DNA of 64,000 nucleotides from Bacteroidetes bacterium UBA1312. Lineage in GTDB: Bacteria; Bacteroidota; Bacteroidia; Chitinophagales; Chitinophagaceae. The notes beneath the pieces are model-generated. The model was not told the origin of the DNA. It saw nothing but the letters and a program-made list of their open reading frames with translations, and made no database searches. Location: the NCBI GenBank assembly GCA_002307135.1, contig DBTQ01000032.1, positions 62,538-126,537 on the forward strand, written 5' to 3'. Made by a program: the position numbers and the translations under genes. Of the stretch, positions 53,399-61,598 are shown piece by piece; within the stretch, counting starts at the first letter, position 1, and every line of letters begins with the position of its first letter.

Positions 53399-54064
53399 CT
53401 AGCGCATGGTAAGAATCCAGTACATTGCCAATACTATTAATAATATCAAACCTATGGCTGCATACGGAACAAGTTTATTTTGTTTTTCCCGGTGTGTCCT
53501 AGCTACTATTTCTTGTTGTATCCTTAAATGCATTGTATCTGTTGTATCAGGATGCAATAACAGTAGCTGTTGTGCAATTTCATTAAATAGTCGAGATGCT
53601 AAAACTCCTTTACAAGCTTGCAATATATTAGCAGTAATTATTTCATTGTTACTGGTACTATTGGCTCTTAATAGCAATGCTATGTTTTCTTTATTGAGCA
53701 AACTGCCAAGTATAAAATCAGTAAGTGTATCATAATTAATAGACCTTAACCCGATTGTATTGATGTATTGGAGTAAGTCTTTGCTCTGTTTTACAAGTTG
53801 TGTTGAATTAATGATATGATCTTTATTGAGCCCATTATATTGACCGAAATGCCTTAGTTCATTGTCGTAAACCCTACGTTTTTCGGGATTAGAGAGTATA
53901 GCATAAGCTGCTTGTATTTCTTGAAAGACCTTTGTTGACTGATCATTGTTTTCATTTTTATCAGGATGGTAGCGTCTAGCTAATTGGCGATATGATTGTT
54001 TTATCTCTATCAAAGATGAATGAGTCGAAACTTCAAGTGTTTTATAATGGTCTTTTAATGGCAT
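53399..54064 (-). CDS. J-domain protein with C-terminal membrane helix
   Basis: A 221-residue protein: J domain at residues 1-70 (DHYKTLEVSTHSSLIEIKQSY, HPDKNENNDQ, AYAILSNPEKRRVYD), with the HPD motif needed to stimulate DnaK. A helical middle part follows and one C-terminal membrane helix (YAAIGLILLIVLAMYWIL), giving a tail-anchored layout. It lacks the zinc finger and client-binding domains of DnaJ, so it probably recruits Hsp70 to the membrane. ATG 54064 is preferred to the upstream TTG 54076. Monocistronic beside a terminator. Confidence 0.85.
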   Translation of the reverse strand: MPLKDHYKTLEVSTHSSLIEIKQSYRQLARRYHPDKNENNDQSTKVFQEIQAAYAILSNPEKRRVYDNELRHFGQYNGLNKDHIINSTQLVKQSKDLLQYINTIGLRSINYDTLTDFILGSLLNKENIALLLRANSTSNNEIITANILQACKGVLASRLFNEIAQQLLLLHPDTTDTMHLRIQQEIVARTHREKQNKLVPYAAIGLILLIVLAMYWILTMR

Positions 54065-54081
54065 AAACAAGTACAAACAAA

Positions 54082-54114
54082 ATAGTGGTTGTAAAATTAA
54101 TTTACAACCACTAT
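54082..54114 (-). terminator. Terminator of the FG-GAP-like protein gene
   Basis: Perfect 14-bp inverted repeat 54082-54095/54101-54114 with ATTAA loop, followed on the minus strand by TTTTGTTTG. It lies between the stop at 54162 and the J-domain gene start. Confidence 0.8.
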
Positions 54115-54161
54115 GATTTTACATTTTTAAAATATTTTACAACATATTAGTGCATATAACA

Positions 54162-55508
54162 CTATTGTTGACAGCCTTTATGATTCCAGAATTTTTTGAA
54201 TGAAGAGCCGGAAACTTTATAGCACATTTCAGTAGGGCAATTGCTTTTGTCAATGATCTCACTAAAGATGATCGGATTGTCTTGATAGCATTCATTGCAA
54301 ATACCTTCTACTACAACATTTAACGCTTCCGCTGGAACGATAAACTGGATTTGTTGGTTGGTAGTCATTGCAGTAGATTGGAATGTTTTTTCCTCATCAT
54401 CTATTGTGTAACGTAAGGTGAAATAGGTAGTATAGCTTGCATCACACATGAATGTAATTGTCATGTCGGTACAAGGAGCATCAAAATCTTTGCCGTTTGA
54501 AAAATAAACTACAGGAGTCGGATCTTGGGGATTGCCTCTGAATACAATATAATCTGATTTACCATCGCCATTCACATCCGCAAAGCCGCGTGGATAATTG
54601 TCATAGCCTTTCTCTATCGGAATGCTTATTCTAGGGCTTGCTTCAAAATAACTCCCATAAGAAAGGTAAGTATATATTTTAGGCGATTGAGGATCGCCAC
54701 GGAATGTGACATAGTCAGCACGCTTATCTCCGTCAATATCTACAAAGCCGCGAGGCATATTGTCATAACCTTTGTTTATTGGATCACTCATGTGTGTTTG
54801 ATAGGGGAATATGAATTTGTAATTATATTCAATCTTATTGCTAAGATACATGTTGAGATTTTCGCCATCTCGTGAATCAATATAATCGGCCATACCATCG
54901 CCATTTACATCAGCAAATGCGCGAGTAAAATTTGGAATGGCTTTTTCTAATAAGCTCGAACTTTTGTATGATATTTGGCTAAATCCATTTCCTGTGGAAA
55001 AATAGGCTAGTACATAAGGTTGGTTTATATCTCCTCTGAAAGTAAGATAATCAGCTTTGCCATCACCATTTACATCAGCAAACCCCCGAGGGAATCCGTC
55101 AAATCCTCTGTCTATTGGCGCACTCTTAATACACACCTCTTTTTTATAACCCTTACTCATAGCCAAATAAGCAACAATATTTGGGGTTTGTGCATTTCCT
55201 TGGAATGTAATAAAATCGGCCATGCCGTCACCATTTACATCAGCAAAGTAGCTACCCATATTTGCTATGCCATTAGGTATGCCATTGCTTATCAAAGAAG
55301 CTTTTTTGTCAAATCCTCTGCCATTAGAGAAATAGACGTTAATTGAAGACTCTTTTTTATCGCACGTTAAAACGATATAATCAGCCATGCCGTCGCCATT
55401 TATATCAGCAAAGCAGCGATTGTTCTTTACTTGCAATGTTTGTGCAATTGAAGAGGTAATACTAAATACTGATATGATAAGAATTGTAAGCGTAGTGATT
55501 TTTTTCAT
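54162..55508 (-). CDS. Secreted FG-GAP/VCBS-like repeat protein with Cys-rich C-terminus
   Basis: A 448-residue exported protein. Signal peptide MKKITTLTILIISVFSITSS, then cleavage near AQ. Six repeats of about 50 residues each carry a DxNGDGxxDY calcium-type loop followed by a TFRG strand (for example GFADVNGDGKADYLTFRG), as in beta-propeller FG-GAP proteins. From about residue 340 a separate domain with seven or more Cys (for example GICNECYQDN and NCPTEMCYKVSG) ends the protein; I do not recognise it. No T9SS sorting domain is present. The repeats also give direct repeats in the DNA about 200 bases apart. Ligand unknown. Confidence 0.78.
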   Translation of the reverse strand: MKKITTLTILIISVFSITSSIAQTLQVKNNRCFADINGDGMADYIVLTCDKKESSINVYFSNGRGFDKKASLISNGIPNGIANMGSYFADVNGDGMADFITFQGNAQTPNIVAYLAMSKGYKKEVCIKSAPIDRGFDGFPRGFADVNGDGKADYLTFRGDINQPYVLAYFSTGNGFSQISYKSSSLLEKAIPNFTRAFADVNGDGMADYIDSRDGENLNMYLSNKIEYNYKFIFPYQTHMSDPINKGYDNMPRGFVDIDGDKRADYVTFRGDPQSPKIYTYLSYGSYFEASPRISIPIEKGYDNYPRGFADVNGDGKSDYIVFRGNPQDPTPVVYFSNGKDFDAPCTDMTITFMCDASYTTYFTLRYTIDDEEKTFQSTAMTTNQQIQFIVPAEALNVVVEGICNECYQDNPIIFSEIIDKSNCPTEMCYKVSGSSFKKFWNHKGCQQ

Positions 55509-55628
55509 ACACTAATTTTTGAGGGTTATTTGAATAGCAAAATAGATAAGTCCTACAATAATAAATAAAATTTATCATTGTAGGTAGTCTTCTTCAATAT
55601 TACTTTTCAAATTATTATGAACGCTGTA

Positions 55629-55856
55629 TTAGTCGGGCAGCACTTCTATAGAATGTCCCAAAGATTCAACAATGTTGCAAATATTCTTATTGTCAATACT
55701 TTCAATATCGTTTTTAATACAGAGTACATTGTCGCAGTCTTCCAGATCAAAATGTATGGTGTAATTGGGAAAATGTTCCAATAACACTGACATTATTTTG
55801 TTTGCCTGAGTTAATTCAGTCACATTCGTTTTATATGCTTTAAAATAAAATCGCAT
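55629..55856 (-). CDS. Small protein with HMA-like predicted fold
   Basis: A 75-residue protein without a signal. The strand-helix order (RFYFKAYKTN, helix, TIHFDLEDCDNVLCIK, helix NICNIVESLGHSIEVL) is that of the ferredoxin-like heavy-metal-associated domain, but the CxxC metal motif is absent. Similar short proteins occur in Bacteroidota without known function. About 120 bases separate it from the FG-GAP-like gene. Confidence 0.55.
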   Translation of the reverse strand: MRFYFKAYKTNVTELTQANKIMSVLLEHFPNYTIHFDLEDCDNVLCIKNDIESIDNKNICNIVESLGHSIEVLPD

Positions 55857-55995
55857 TTAATTAATATTTGCTTGTCAGGAATGTTTCGACAAAAGTAACG
55901 GGCTATACTATTTGATAACGACAACTAGTAGGTATTTCAATGGATTTAATCGGTGAATGTGCTTAAAAAATCGGTATGTCTTTAGAGTTTTATTA

Positions 55996-56003
55996 TATTT
56001 TTG
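55996..56003 (+). promoter_or_regulatory. -7 element of the membrane protein gene
   Basis: TATTTTTG, full match, with TGTT between it and the ATG at 56008: the same four-base spacing as rocD, ytxJ, the helicase gene and batA. Confidence 0.5.
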
Positions 56004-56007
56004 TGTT

Positions 56008-58074
56008 ATGAGCATCAAGACTCGCTATTGGTATCTTTTGATCGTTTTAGGTCAAATTGGTATTGTATATCTGACTTTTCTTTACTTTTTCCAGCATCCT
56101 GCCAATAGTGTATTTTGTACCTACGGCGATGGGATTAAAAATTATTTCACCTTACAGAGTTTTGTAAGTGACCCAATCAGTACGGGAGGTATTTTAAAAT
56201 ATAACTATTTCGCTTACCCGTTTGGTGATTATGTTTATTATACCGATAATACTGCCCTATTTTCTGTACCATTCCGTTGGTATTGCCAGCATATTCATGA
56301 TATATCTGCTTATGCTATTCCTGCGTTCAACTTTTTTATTATCAGCAATATTATTGTTTGCGCTGTTGTAGCATTCTGGATATTTCAGCGTTTATGGAGT
56401 GCCGATCTGATTTCTTTTTTATTGGCAATGACTTTGCCTTGGATTGGCCCACAAGTTCAGCGTATATGGTGTGGACATTATAATCTGTCACTTACATCTT
56501 TGCCTGTTATTGCTATCGCGTTGTTTATTATTTGGTATGAAAACAGAGCTTATATTGGCAGGCAAATTTGGGTTAGCTGTGTTATTGTGCTATTCTGTAT
56601 TACTGCATTTTTAGTACATGGTTATTACATGGCGATTATTACGCTGTTTATTGTTGCCATGTTGTTTTTTTATAGCGCTTTTACTTTCAAAAGTGTCTGG
56701 GGGAAGCACAGAATGACAATGGCAATACTATTGCCATTGCTAACCATTGGTGTCATTATAGTCTTGCTACAGGTTACTGATGTTTACTTGCCGCTTCGGA
56801 AAGAAGCGGCTATGGGTTATGATTGGGACGAACAGAAAACAATCTTATCGCAGCTATTTACACACTATTCTTTTCATCGTGTATTCTTTCCATTGTATTC
56901 CAGTAAAAGTGGTGATTCTCCAGAATTAAATGCCTATCTGGGCAATATAGGTCTATTTAGTTTTGGTTTTATGTTTATGGGAAGTTTATTGAGCAAGACA
57001 ATACGACTTAGACTGCGCGATATTCAAAAAGAATTCTTTGCAGATCCGCTTAAGAAGAGCATTTTTTTTGCTGGCTTACTCTTGTTGTTGATTTCTTTTG
57101 GCGAAAAATACAATACCAACAAAGCTGTTTTTCGATTCACATTTCCATTTAGTTTAGAGCATCCTTTTACGGTTATAAAATTAATTGTTTATGCTTTGAC
57201 CCTTTCTGGTACAATCTTCGGAGTGATTTTTTATTTTAGAAGTGCTAGGCATAATGTGGTTACTCCGACACTTAAGGAAAGGATACTCGTTACGCTTATA
57301 GCGGCAATCCTGATTTATCTCTTAGTAGCACAATACACGGTTGCTATCACTAATATTTTAAACCCGTTTTTTTACCTTCATTTTTTTACAAAAAGAGTCG
57401 AGCAGTTCCGAAGTATAGCACGTTTTAACTGGCCATTTTTTTGGACTTTTTATATTTGGGTCATGTACACCATTGTTCGGTTATACCAGACATCCGGCAA
57501 TAAAATAAAAACATTGATAGTAGTGCTCATGCTACTTTTGGGAGGAATTGAAGTTGCAGATAATTCTCTTTATCTAACTAAACGAACTAAAAAAGAAAAT
57601 CCCTTTTCTGTCGTCAATTTGCAACAGTTTAAGCCATTGAAAATCGATTATCGCCAGTATCAAGCTATACTGCCATTACCTTATTACATTGCAGGTTCCG
57701 AAGATTATACACATACCATCGATGATAATGACGATTACAGTACTTATACGATGCAATTTTCATTATTTAGTAAATTGCCATTGATGGCTTGCAAGATGAG
57801 TCGTACCCCGCCGACGTTTAGTGTTCAGCTATTAGACTTTGTAGCAAATGATCAAATAAGCCCTGAATTTAAAAGTAGATTGAATCATAAACCCATACTG
57901 ATTATGCTCAATAAAGACTTATTAAAAGACACTAACGCCAGTTTTATCCCTAGTGCCAATCAGGCAATAGCGAGGGCATTGTGTTTACGTACACTTAAAT
58001 TTGTTGAACGCCATCAACTTCATCCCATAGATAGCATTGGAGTAAATTTCTTTTATTCCTTTTCATTGCCGTAA
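56008..58074 (+). CDS. Polytopic membrane protein, GT-C-like
   Basis: A 688-residue integral membrane protein with about eleven to twelve hydrophobic helices (first at about residues 9-29, last near 500-520) and a C-terminal soluble part of about 165 residues. The first loop has TYGDGIKNYF, an acidic motif where GT-C sugar transferases keep their catalytic Asp. The pairing with a GT2 immediately downstream fits a lipid-linked sugar pathway, in which the GT2 loads the carrier and the GT-C transfers it outside. This is inferred; I know no named family. The frame opens at 55957 but ATG 56008 follows the -7 box. Confidence 0.7.
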   Translation: MSIKTRYWYLLIVLGQIGIVYLTFLYFFQHPANSVFCTYGDGIKNYFTLQSFVSDPISTGGILKYNYFAYPFGDYVYYTDNTALFSVPFRWYCQHIHDISAYAIPAFNFFIISNIIVCAVVAFWIFQRLWSADLISFLLAMTLPWIGPQVQRIWCGHYNLSLTSLPVIAIALFIIWYENRAYIGRQIWVSCVIVLFCITAFLVHGYYMAIITLFIVAMLFFYSAFTFKSVWGKHRMTMAILLPLLTIGVIIVLLQVTDVYLPLRKEAAMGYDWDEQKTILSQLFTHYSFHRVFFPLYSSKSGDSPELNAYLGNIGLFSFGFMFMGSLLSKTIRLRLRDIQKEFFADPLKKSIFFAGLLLLLISFGEKYNTNKAVFRFTFPFSLEHPFTVIKLIVYALTLSGTIFGVIFYFRSARHNVVTPTLKERILVTLIAAILIYLLVAQYTVAITNILNPFFYLHFFTKRVEQFRSIARFNWPFFWTFYIWVMYTIVRLYQTSGNKIKTLIVVLMLLLGGIEVADNSLYLTKRTKKENPFSVVNLQQFKPLKIDYRQYQAILPLPYYIAGSEDYTHTIDDNDDYSTYTMQFSLFSKLPLMACKMSRTPPTFSVQLLDFVANDQISPEFKSRLNHKPILIMLNKDLLKDTNASFIPSANQAIARALCLRTLKFVERHQLHPIDSIGVNFFYSFSLP

Positions 58075-58079
58075 ATTTG
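58072..58079 (+). promoter_or_regulatory. Possible internal -7 element overlapping the stop codon
   Basis: TAAATTTG matches TAnnTTTG, and its first three bases are the stop codon of the membrane protein gene. It lies six bases before the GT2 ATG at 58086. Confidence 0.35.
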
Positions 58080-58085
58080 AATCCA

Positions 58086-58778
58086 ATGGAATTAGTAAGT
58101 ATAGTATTGCCTTGTTACAATCCTCCTCAGCACTGGCAAGAACATATTGTGGAGTTTCTGGAAGGATTTAAAAAGTATTGCCCAAACGTAGAATTGATAG
58201 TAGTTAATGATGGGTGCAACTTAAGCATAGACAATGACATTGCTCTATTGCACACGAACGTTCCTGATTTTAACTGGTTGAGTTATGCGCAGAATAGAGG
58301 GAAAGGGTATGCTATTCGTCAAGGGGTGAAGATCGCTAAAGGGGATATTATTATTTATACAGACATTGATTTTCCGTACACTTTGGAGAGTTTTGTGAAA
58401 ATATATGATGCACTAAGATTTAATCAATGTGATATTGCCGTTGGTGTAAAAGACAGTAGTTATTACAAAAAAGTACCACCCTTCAGAAAATTAATCTCTC
58501 AAACATTGAGCAGGATGATTCGCTTACTGATAAAATTACAAATTACCGATACGCAGTGTGGGCTTAAAGGGCTTAGGAAAGAAGCTAAAGAACTTTTGAT
58601 TTCCGGTAGCATTGACAGATATTTGTTTGATTTAGAATTTATATATCGTGCGGAAAAGACGGCTTTACGCCTGCAAACTATTCCAGTTAGTTTACGTGAA
58701 GGTGTTGTGTTTTCGAAAGTAAAATGGCGAATAATGTTGGACGAATTAAATAATTTTTTGAAAATTTTGAAAGGTTAG
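58086..58778 (+). CDS. Family 2 glycosyltransferase (Dol-P-glucose/mannose synthase-like)
   Basis: A 230-residue soluble GT2. SIVLPCYNPPQHW, the nucleotide site LIVVNDGCNLS, the metal site IYTDIDFPYTLE and the QCGLKGLRKEAK segment mark the DPM1-like subfamily. No membrane helices follow, unlike the GT2 at 27795. ATG 58086 is chosen over TTG 58077, which lies in the TAAATTTG box. It probably loads a sugar onto a polyprenyl carrier for the adjacent membrane protein. Confidence 0.87.
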   Translation: MELVSIVLPCYNPPQHWQEHIVEFLEGFKKYCPNVELIVVNDGCNLSIDNDIALLHTNVPDFNWLSYAQNRGKGYAIRQGVKIAKGDIIIYTDIDFPYTLESFVKIYDALRFNQCDIAVGVKDSSYYKKVPPFRKLISQTLSRMIRLLIKLQITDTQCGLKGLRKEAKELLISGSIDRYLFDLEFIYRAEKTALRLQTIPVSLREGVVFSKVKWRIMLDELNNFLKILKG

Positions 58779-58848
58779 TGATATCAACAATGACATCATC
58801 TAATTCAATACATCGAACGCATTTTTACCCCAAATACCAATTTAACCA

Positions 58849-60222
58849 ATGATGAAATGGACACTCTTTTGCATAAGCTCTTTATTTGTTGTCAGTACTT
58901 ATGCACAACAAAATGATTCTATTGCTACTGAAAAAATTGCAAATCAAATACTTAATAAAGGCCAATGTTATAATGACCTTAGGGTCTTGTGCAAAAAAAT
59001 AGGCAACCGTATTAGCGGCAGCGTTCAGGCGGACCAAGCTGTAAAGTGGGGGTACAACACAATGGTAGATGCGGGATTTGACAGTGTTTGGTTACAACCG
59101 GTAATGGTTCCTGTTTGGATTCGTGGTCAGGAAAGATTGTCTATTCAATTTTCGGAAAGAGGTGATTTTATAACTGTACCTATGTTGTCATTAGGTAATA
59201 GTCAGGGAACAGATGGCAAGGAGCTAGAAGCCCCCGTTTTAATGGTTAATTCTTTTGATGAATTTGATCGGCTTGATCCCAAAGAAATCGTCGGTAAAAT
59301 TATTTTTTTCAACTACCGTTTTCACCAAAATTTGGGTAACACATTTGAAGGCTATAGCGATGCTGTAAAATACCGCTGGATGTCACCAATGAAAGCTGCA
59401 CCCAAAGGAGCATTAGGTATTATCATACGCTCCATATCTACAGGTGCAGATGATTATCCTCATACAGGCTCTACCAAATACCTCGATTCTGGCAATCATA
59501 TTCCTGCTGTAGCCATTGGTAATATTACTGCAGATAGATTAGAAAAAGCATGTAAGCGCGGTGCTGTAAATGCACAAATAGAATCGGAATGTGGTATGGA
59601 CGGAACTAAACTTTCCTACAATGTAATAGGTCAAATACGCGGAACTGAAAAACCCAATGAATATATTATAGTTGGTGGGCATCTTGATTCTTGGGATGTG
59701 GGTGAAGGAGCGCATGATGATGGAACTGGATGTGTTCAATCCATTGAAGTCTTGCGCACCTTTAAATCATTAGGAATACATCCCAGACACAGTATTCGTG
59801 CGGTACTTTTTATGAATGAAGAAAATGGATTGAAAGGTGGACTTGCTTATGCCGATTCTGTGATTGCAAAAAAGGAAAAACATATTCTTGCTATTGAAAC
59901 TGATGCAGGAGGATTTTCTCCTCGTGGTTTTGAATTGAGTGTGGACAAAGACCAACGTGCAAAAATCAAAAAGTATGCCCCTTTGTTTTTGCCCTATGGT
60001 GTGTATGATTTTGAAAAAGATGGTGGCGGTGCCGATGTGGGGCCGCTCAAAAAACAAGGCGTTGTAATTTCAGAAATGCTGCCAGATTCTCAACGTTACT
60101 TTGATCTACACCATACGGATAATGATATTTTTGAAATGGTTAATCATCGGGAATTAAAGCTCGGCGCAACAGCAATGACCATGCTCGTTTATCTTATTGA
60201 TGCACATAATTTATTAGACTAA
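58849..60222 (+). CDS. M28-family metallopeptidase (carboxypeptidase Q-like)
   Basis: A 457-residue exported zinc peptidase. Signal peptide MMKWTLFCISSLFVVSTYA. A PA domain (about 110-225) is followed by the peptidase core with all ligands: GGHLDSWDVGEGAHDDGTG (His, Asp), catalytic Glu pair in FMNEENGLKGG, Asp in AIETDAGGFSPRG and His in DLHHTDND. It resembles plasma glutamate carboxypeptidase, so short dipeptides are likely substrates. It precedes the ABC permease by 24 bases and is probably cotranscribed, suggesting peptide use. Confidence 0.93.
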   Translation: MMKWTLFCISSLFVVSTYAQQNDSIATEKIANQILNKGQCYNDLRVLCKKIGNRISGSVQADQAVKWGYNTMVDAGFDSVWLQPVMVPVWIRGQERLSIQFSERGDFITVPMLSLGNSQGTDGKELEAPVLMVNSFDEFDRLDPKEIVGKIIFFNYRFHQNLGNTFEGYSDAVKYRWMSPMKAAPKGALGIIIRSISTGADDYPHTGSTKYLDSGNHIPAVAIGNITADRLEKACKRGAVNAQIESECGMDGTKLSYNVIGQIRGTEKPNEYIIVGGHLDSWDVGEGAHDDGTGCVQSIEVLRTFKSLGIHPRHSIRAVLFMNEENGLKGGLAYADSVIAKKEKHILAIETDAGGFSPRGFELSVDKDQRAKIKKYAPLFLPYGVYDFEKDGGGADVGPLKKQGVVISEMLPDSQRYFDLHHTDNDIFEMVNHRELKLGATAMTMLVYLIDAHNLLD

Positions 60223-60246
60223 AAAAATTAGATTTCCTCATTTCAT

Positions 60247-61374
60247 TTGAAAGCTTCAGCTCGACATAGCATTTTCAAAAAGTTATTCCACAAGCCGGCG
60301 GCTTGCGTCGCTATGATAGTCATTGCGATTGTGATCGTAATAGCTGTTTTTGCTTATTCAATTGTTACAGACAGTTCTCCAAATGCGAATAGAATGATCG
60401 TAGAACTGGGTGCAAAAAAAGTTGGTTTTACCAAGACATTATTACTTATCCCTCAACAACAAAAGAGGGCAACAGTAAGTTTAATGCGTCAATGTTTTTT
60501 TGGTAAATCAGATGAATACAAATACGTTCCGATTAATGGATATTCTTTTAGTGGACATCAACTTATTGTTCGACATTATATTGATGAAGGAATGGAAGAC
60601 ACATTCGCTTATAATGTGCAAGATTTATTGCCTATTGCTCAAAAAAGTGCCAATGTAAATGAACAGCAAAATTATATTGTTCAACATCTTTTTAAAGTCC
60701 AGAAATTTATATTGGGTACTGACCGTTATGGCCGGGATATTTTATCTCGTTTGCTTATCGGATCAAGAGTGAGTGTCGGCGTAGGTTTAGTAGCAGTATT
60801 ACTCTCCCTGTCAATAGGTGTATTACTGGGTGTCTTAGCCGGGTATTTTGGATCGTTGATCGATAATGTAGTTATGTTTATTGTCAATATGTTTTGGTCA
60901 GTGCCCACATTACTTTTGGTGTTTGCCATTACACTTACTATTGGTAAAGGTTTTTGGGAAATATTTATTGCTATTGGACTTACTATGTGGGTGGGTACGG
61001 CTAGGTTAATAAGAGGTCAGGTAATGGTAGTGCGAGAATTGGAATATGTGACAGCAGCTAGAGCTATTGGTGCAAGCCACTTCAGAATTATAACCCGTTA
61101 TATTTTACCCAATATCATTGGGCCATTGATGGTCGTTGCTGCAAGTAATTTTGCTGCTGCAATTTTGATTGAAGCTGGCTTGAGCTTTTTAGGTATTGGC
61201 ATACAACCTCCCCAACCTTCTTGGGGTTTGATGATAAAGGAGCATTATAATTTTTTAATTACCAATCAGCCTCTCGCGGCTATTATCCCAGGTTTGGCTA
61301 TCATGTTAGTTGTTTATGCATTCAATATACTTGGTAATGCGTTGAGAGATGTAATGGATGTAAGAGAAGAGTAA
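60247..61374 (+). CDS. ABC transporter permease (DppC/OppC type)
   Basis: A 375-residue inner-membrane permease. After a first membrane helix (about 20-42) comes an unusually long periplasmic loop of about 110 residues. The BPD_transp_1 domain follows with VGLVAVLLSLSIGVLLGVLA, the EAA loop TAARAIGASHFRIITRYILP, and EAGLSFLGIGIQPPQPSWG, which identifies the DppC/OppC group. The start is TTG 60247. The ATPase and binding protein are not beside it; pairing with the peptidase suggests dipeptide or oligopeptide traffic. Confidence 0.9.
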   Translation: MKASARHSIFKKLFHKPAACVAMIVIAIVIVIAVFAYSIVTDSSPNANRMIVELGAKKVGFTKTLLLIPQQQKRATVSLMRQCFFGKSDEYKYVPINGYSFSGHQLIVRHYIDEGMEDTFAYNVQDLLPIAQKSANVNEQQNYIVQHLFKVQKFILGTDRYGRDILSRLLIGSRVSVGVGLVAVLLSLSIGVLLGVLAGYFGSLIDNVVMFIVNMFWSVPTLLLVFAITLTIGKGFWEIFIAIGLTMWVGTARLIRGQVMVVRELEYVTAARAIGASHFRIITRYILPNIIGPLMVVAASNFAAAILIEAGLSFLGIGIQPPQPSWGLMIKEHYNFLITNQPLAAIIPGLAIMLVVYAFNILGNALRDVMDVREE

Positions 61375-61540
61375 TGGTATATCTCGAAATAATTTTAAGA
61401 TTTTCAAGAGGTTTATTAAGCTGACTTTTGCAGTTAGAATCTGGAAATAGAATGTTGTTTATCGCTTATATACAATGTGCATCTTTGAGACGAACAACTG
61501 AGCATAATGGTTAAAAGTATGCAGGTAATAGTTCTGTATA

Positions 61541-61587
61541 ATCAATAAAAATGCCATACGGTTTAACCGTATGGCATTTTTATTGAT
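61541..61587. terminator. Bidirectional terminator between the permease and HPPD genes
   Basis: Perfect 23-bp inverted repeat 61541-61563/61565-61587 (one-base centre, giving a real loop of about five). A-rich and T-rich flanks fit termination of both convergent genes. The remaining gap 61375-61540 shows nothing else. Confidence 0.88.
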
Positions 61588-61598
61588 TAGTGGATTAT

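Noticed and set aside
54500..55450. Regularly spaced DNA repeats that might be a CRISPR or satellite array
   Set aside because: They encode in-frame DxNGDGxxDY repeats of one secreted protein and lack constant repeats with unique short spacers.
61480..61540. Possible tRNA or small RNA in the permease-HPPD gap
   Set aside because: No cloverleaf, T-loop GTTCGA or acceptor stem is visible; only the terminator is supported.
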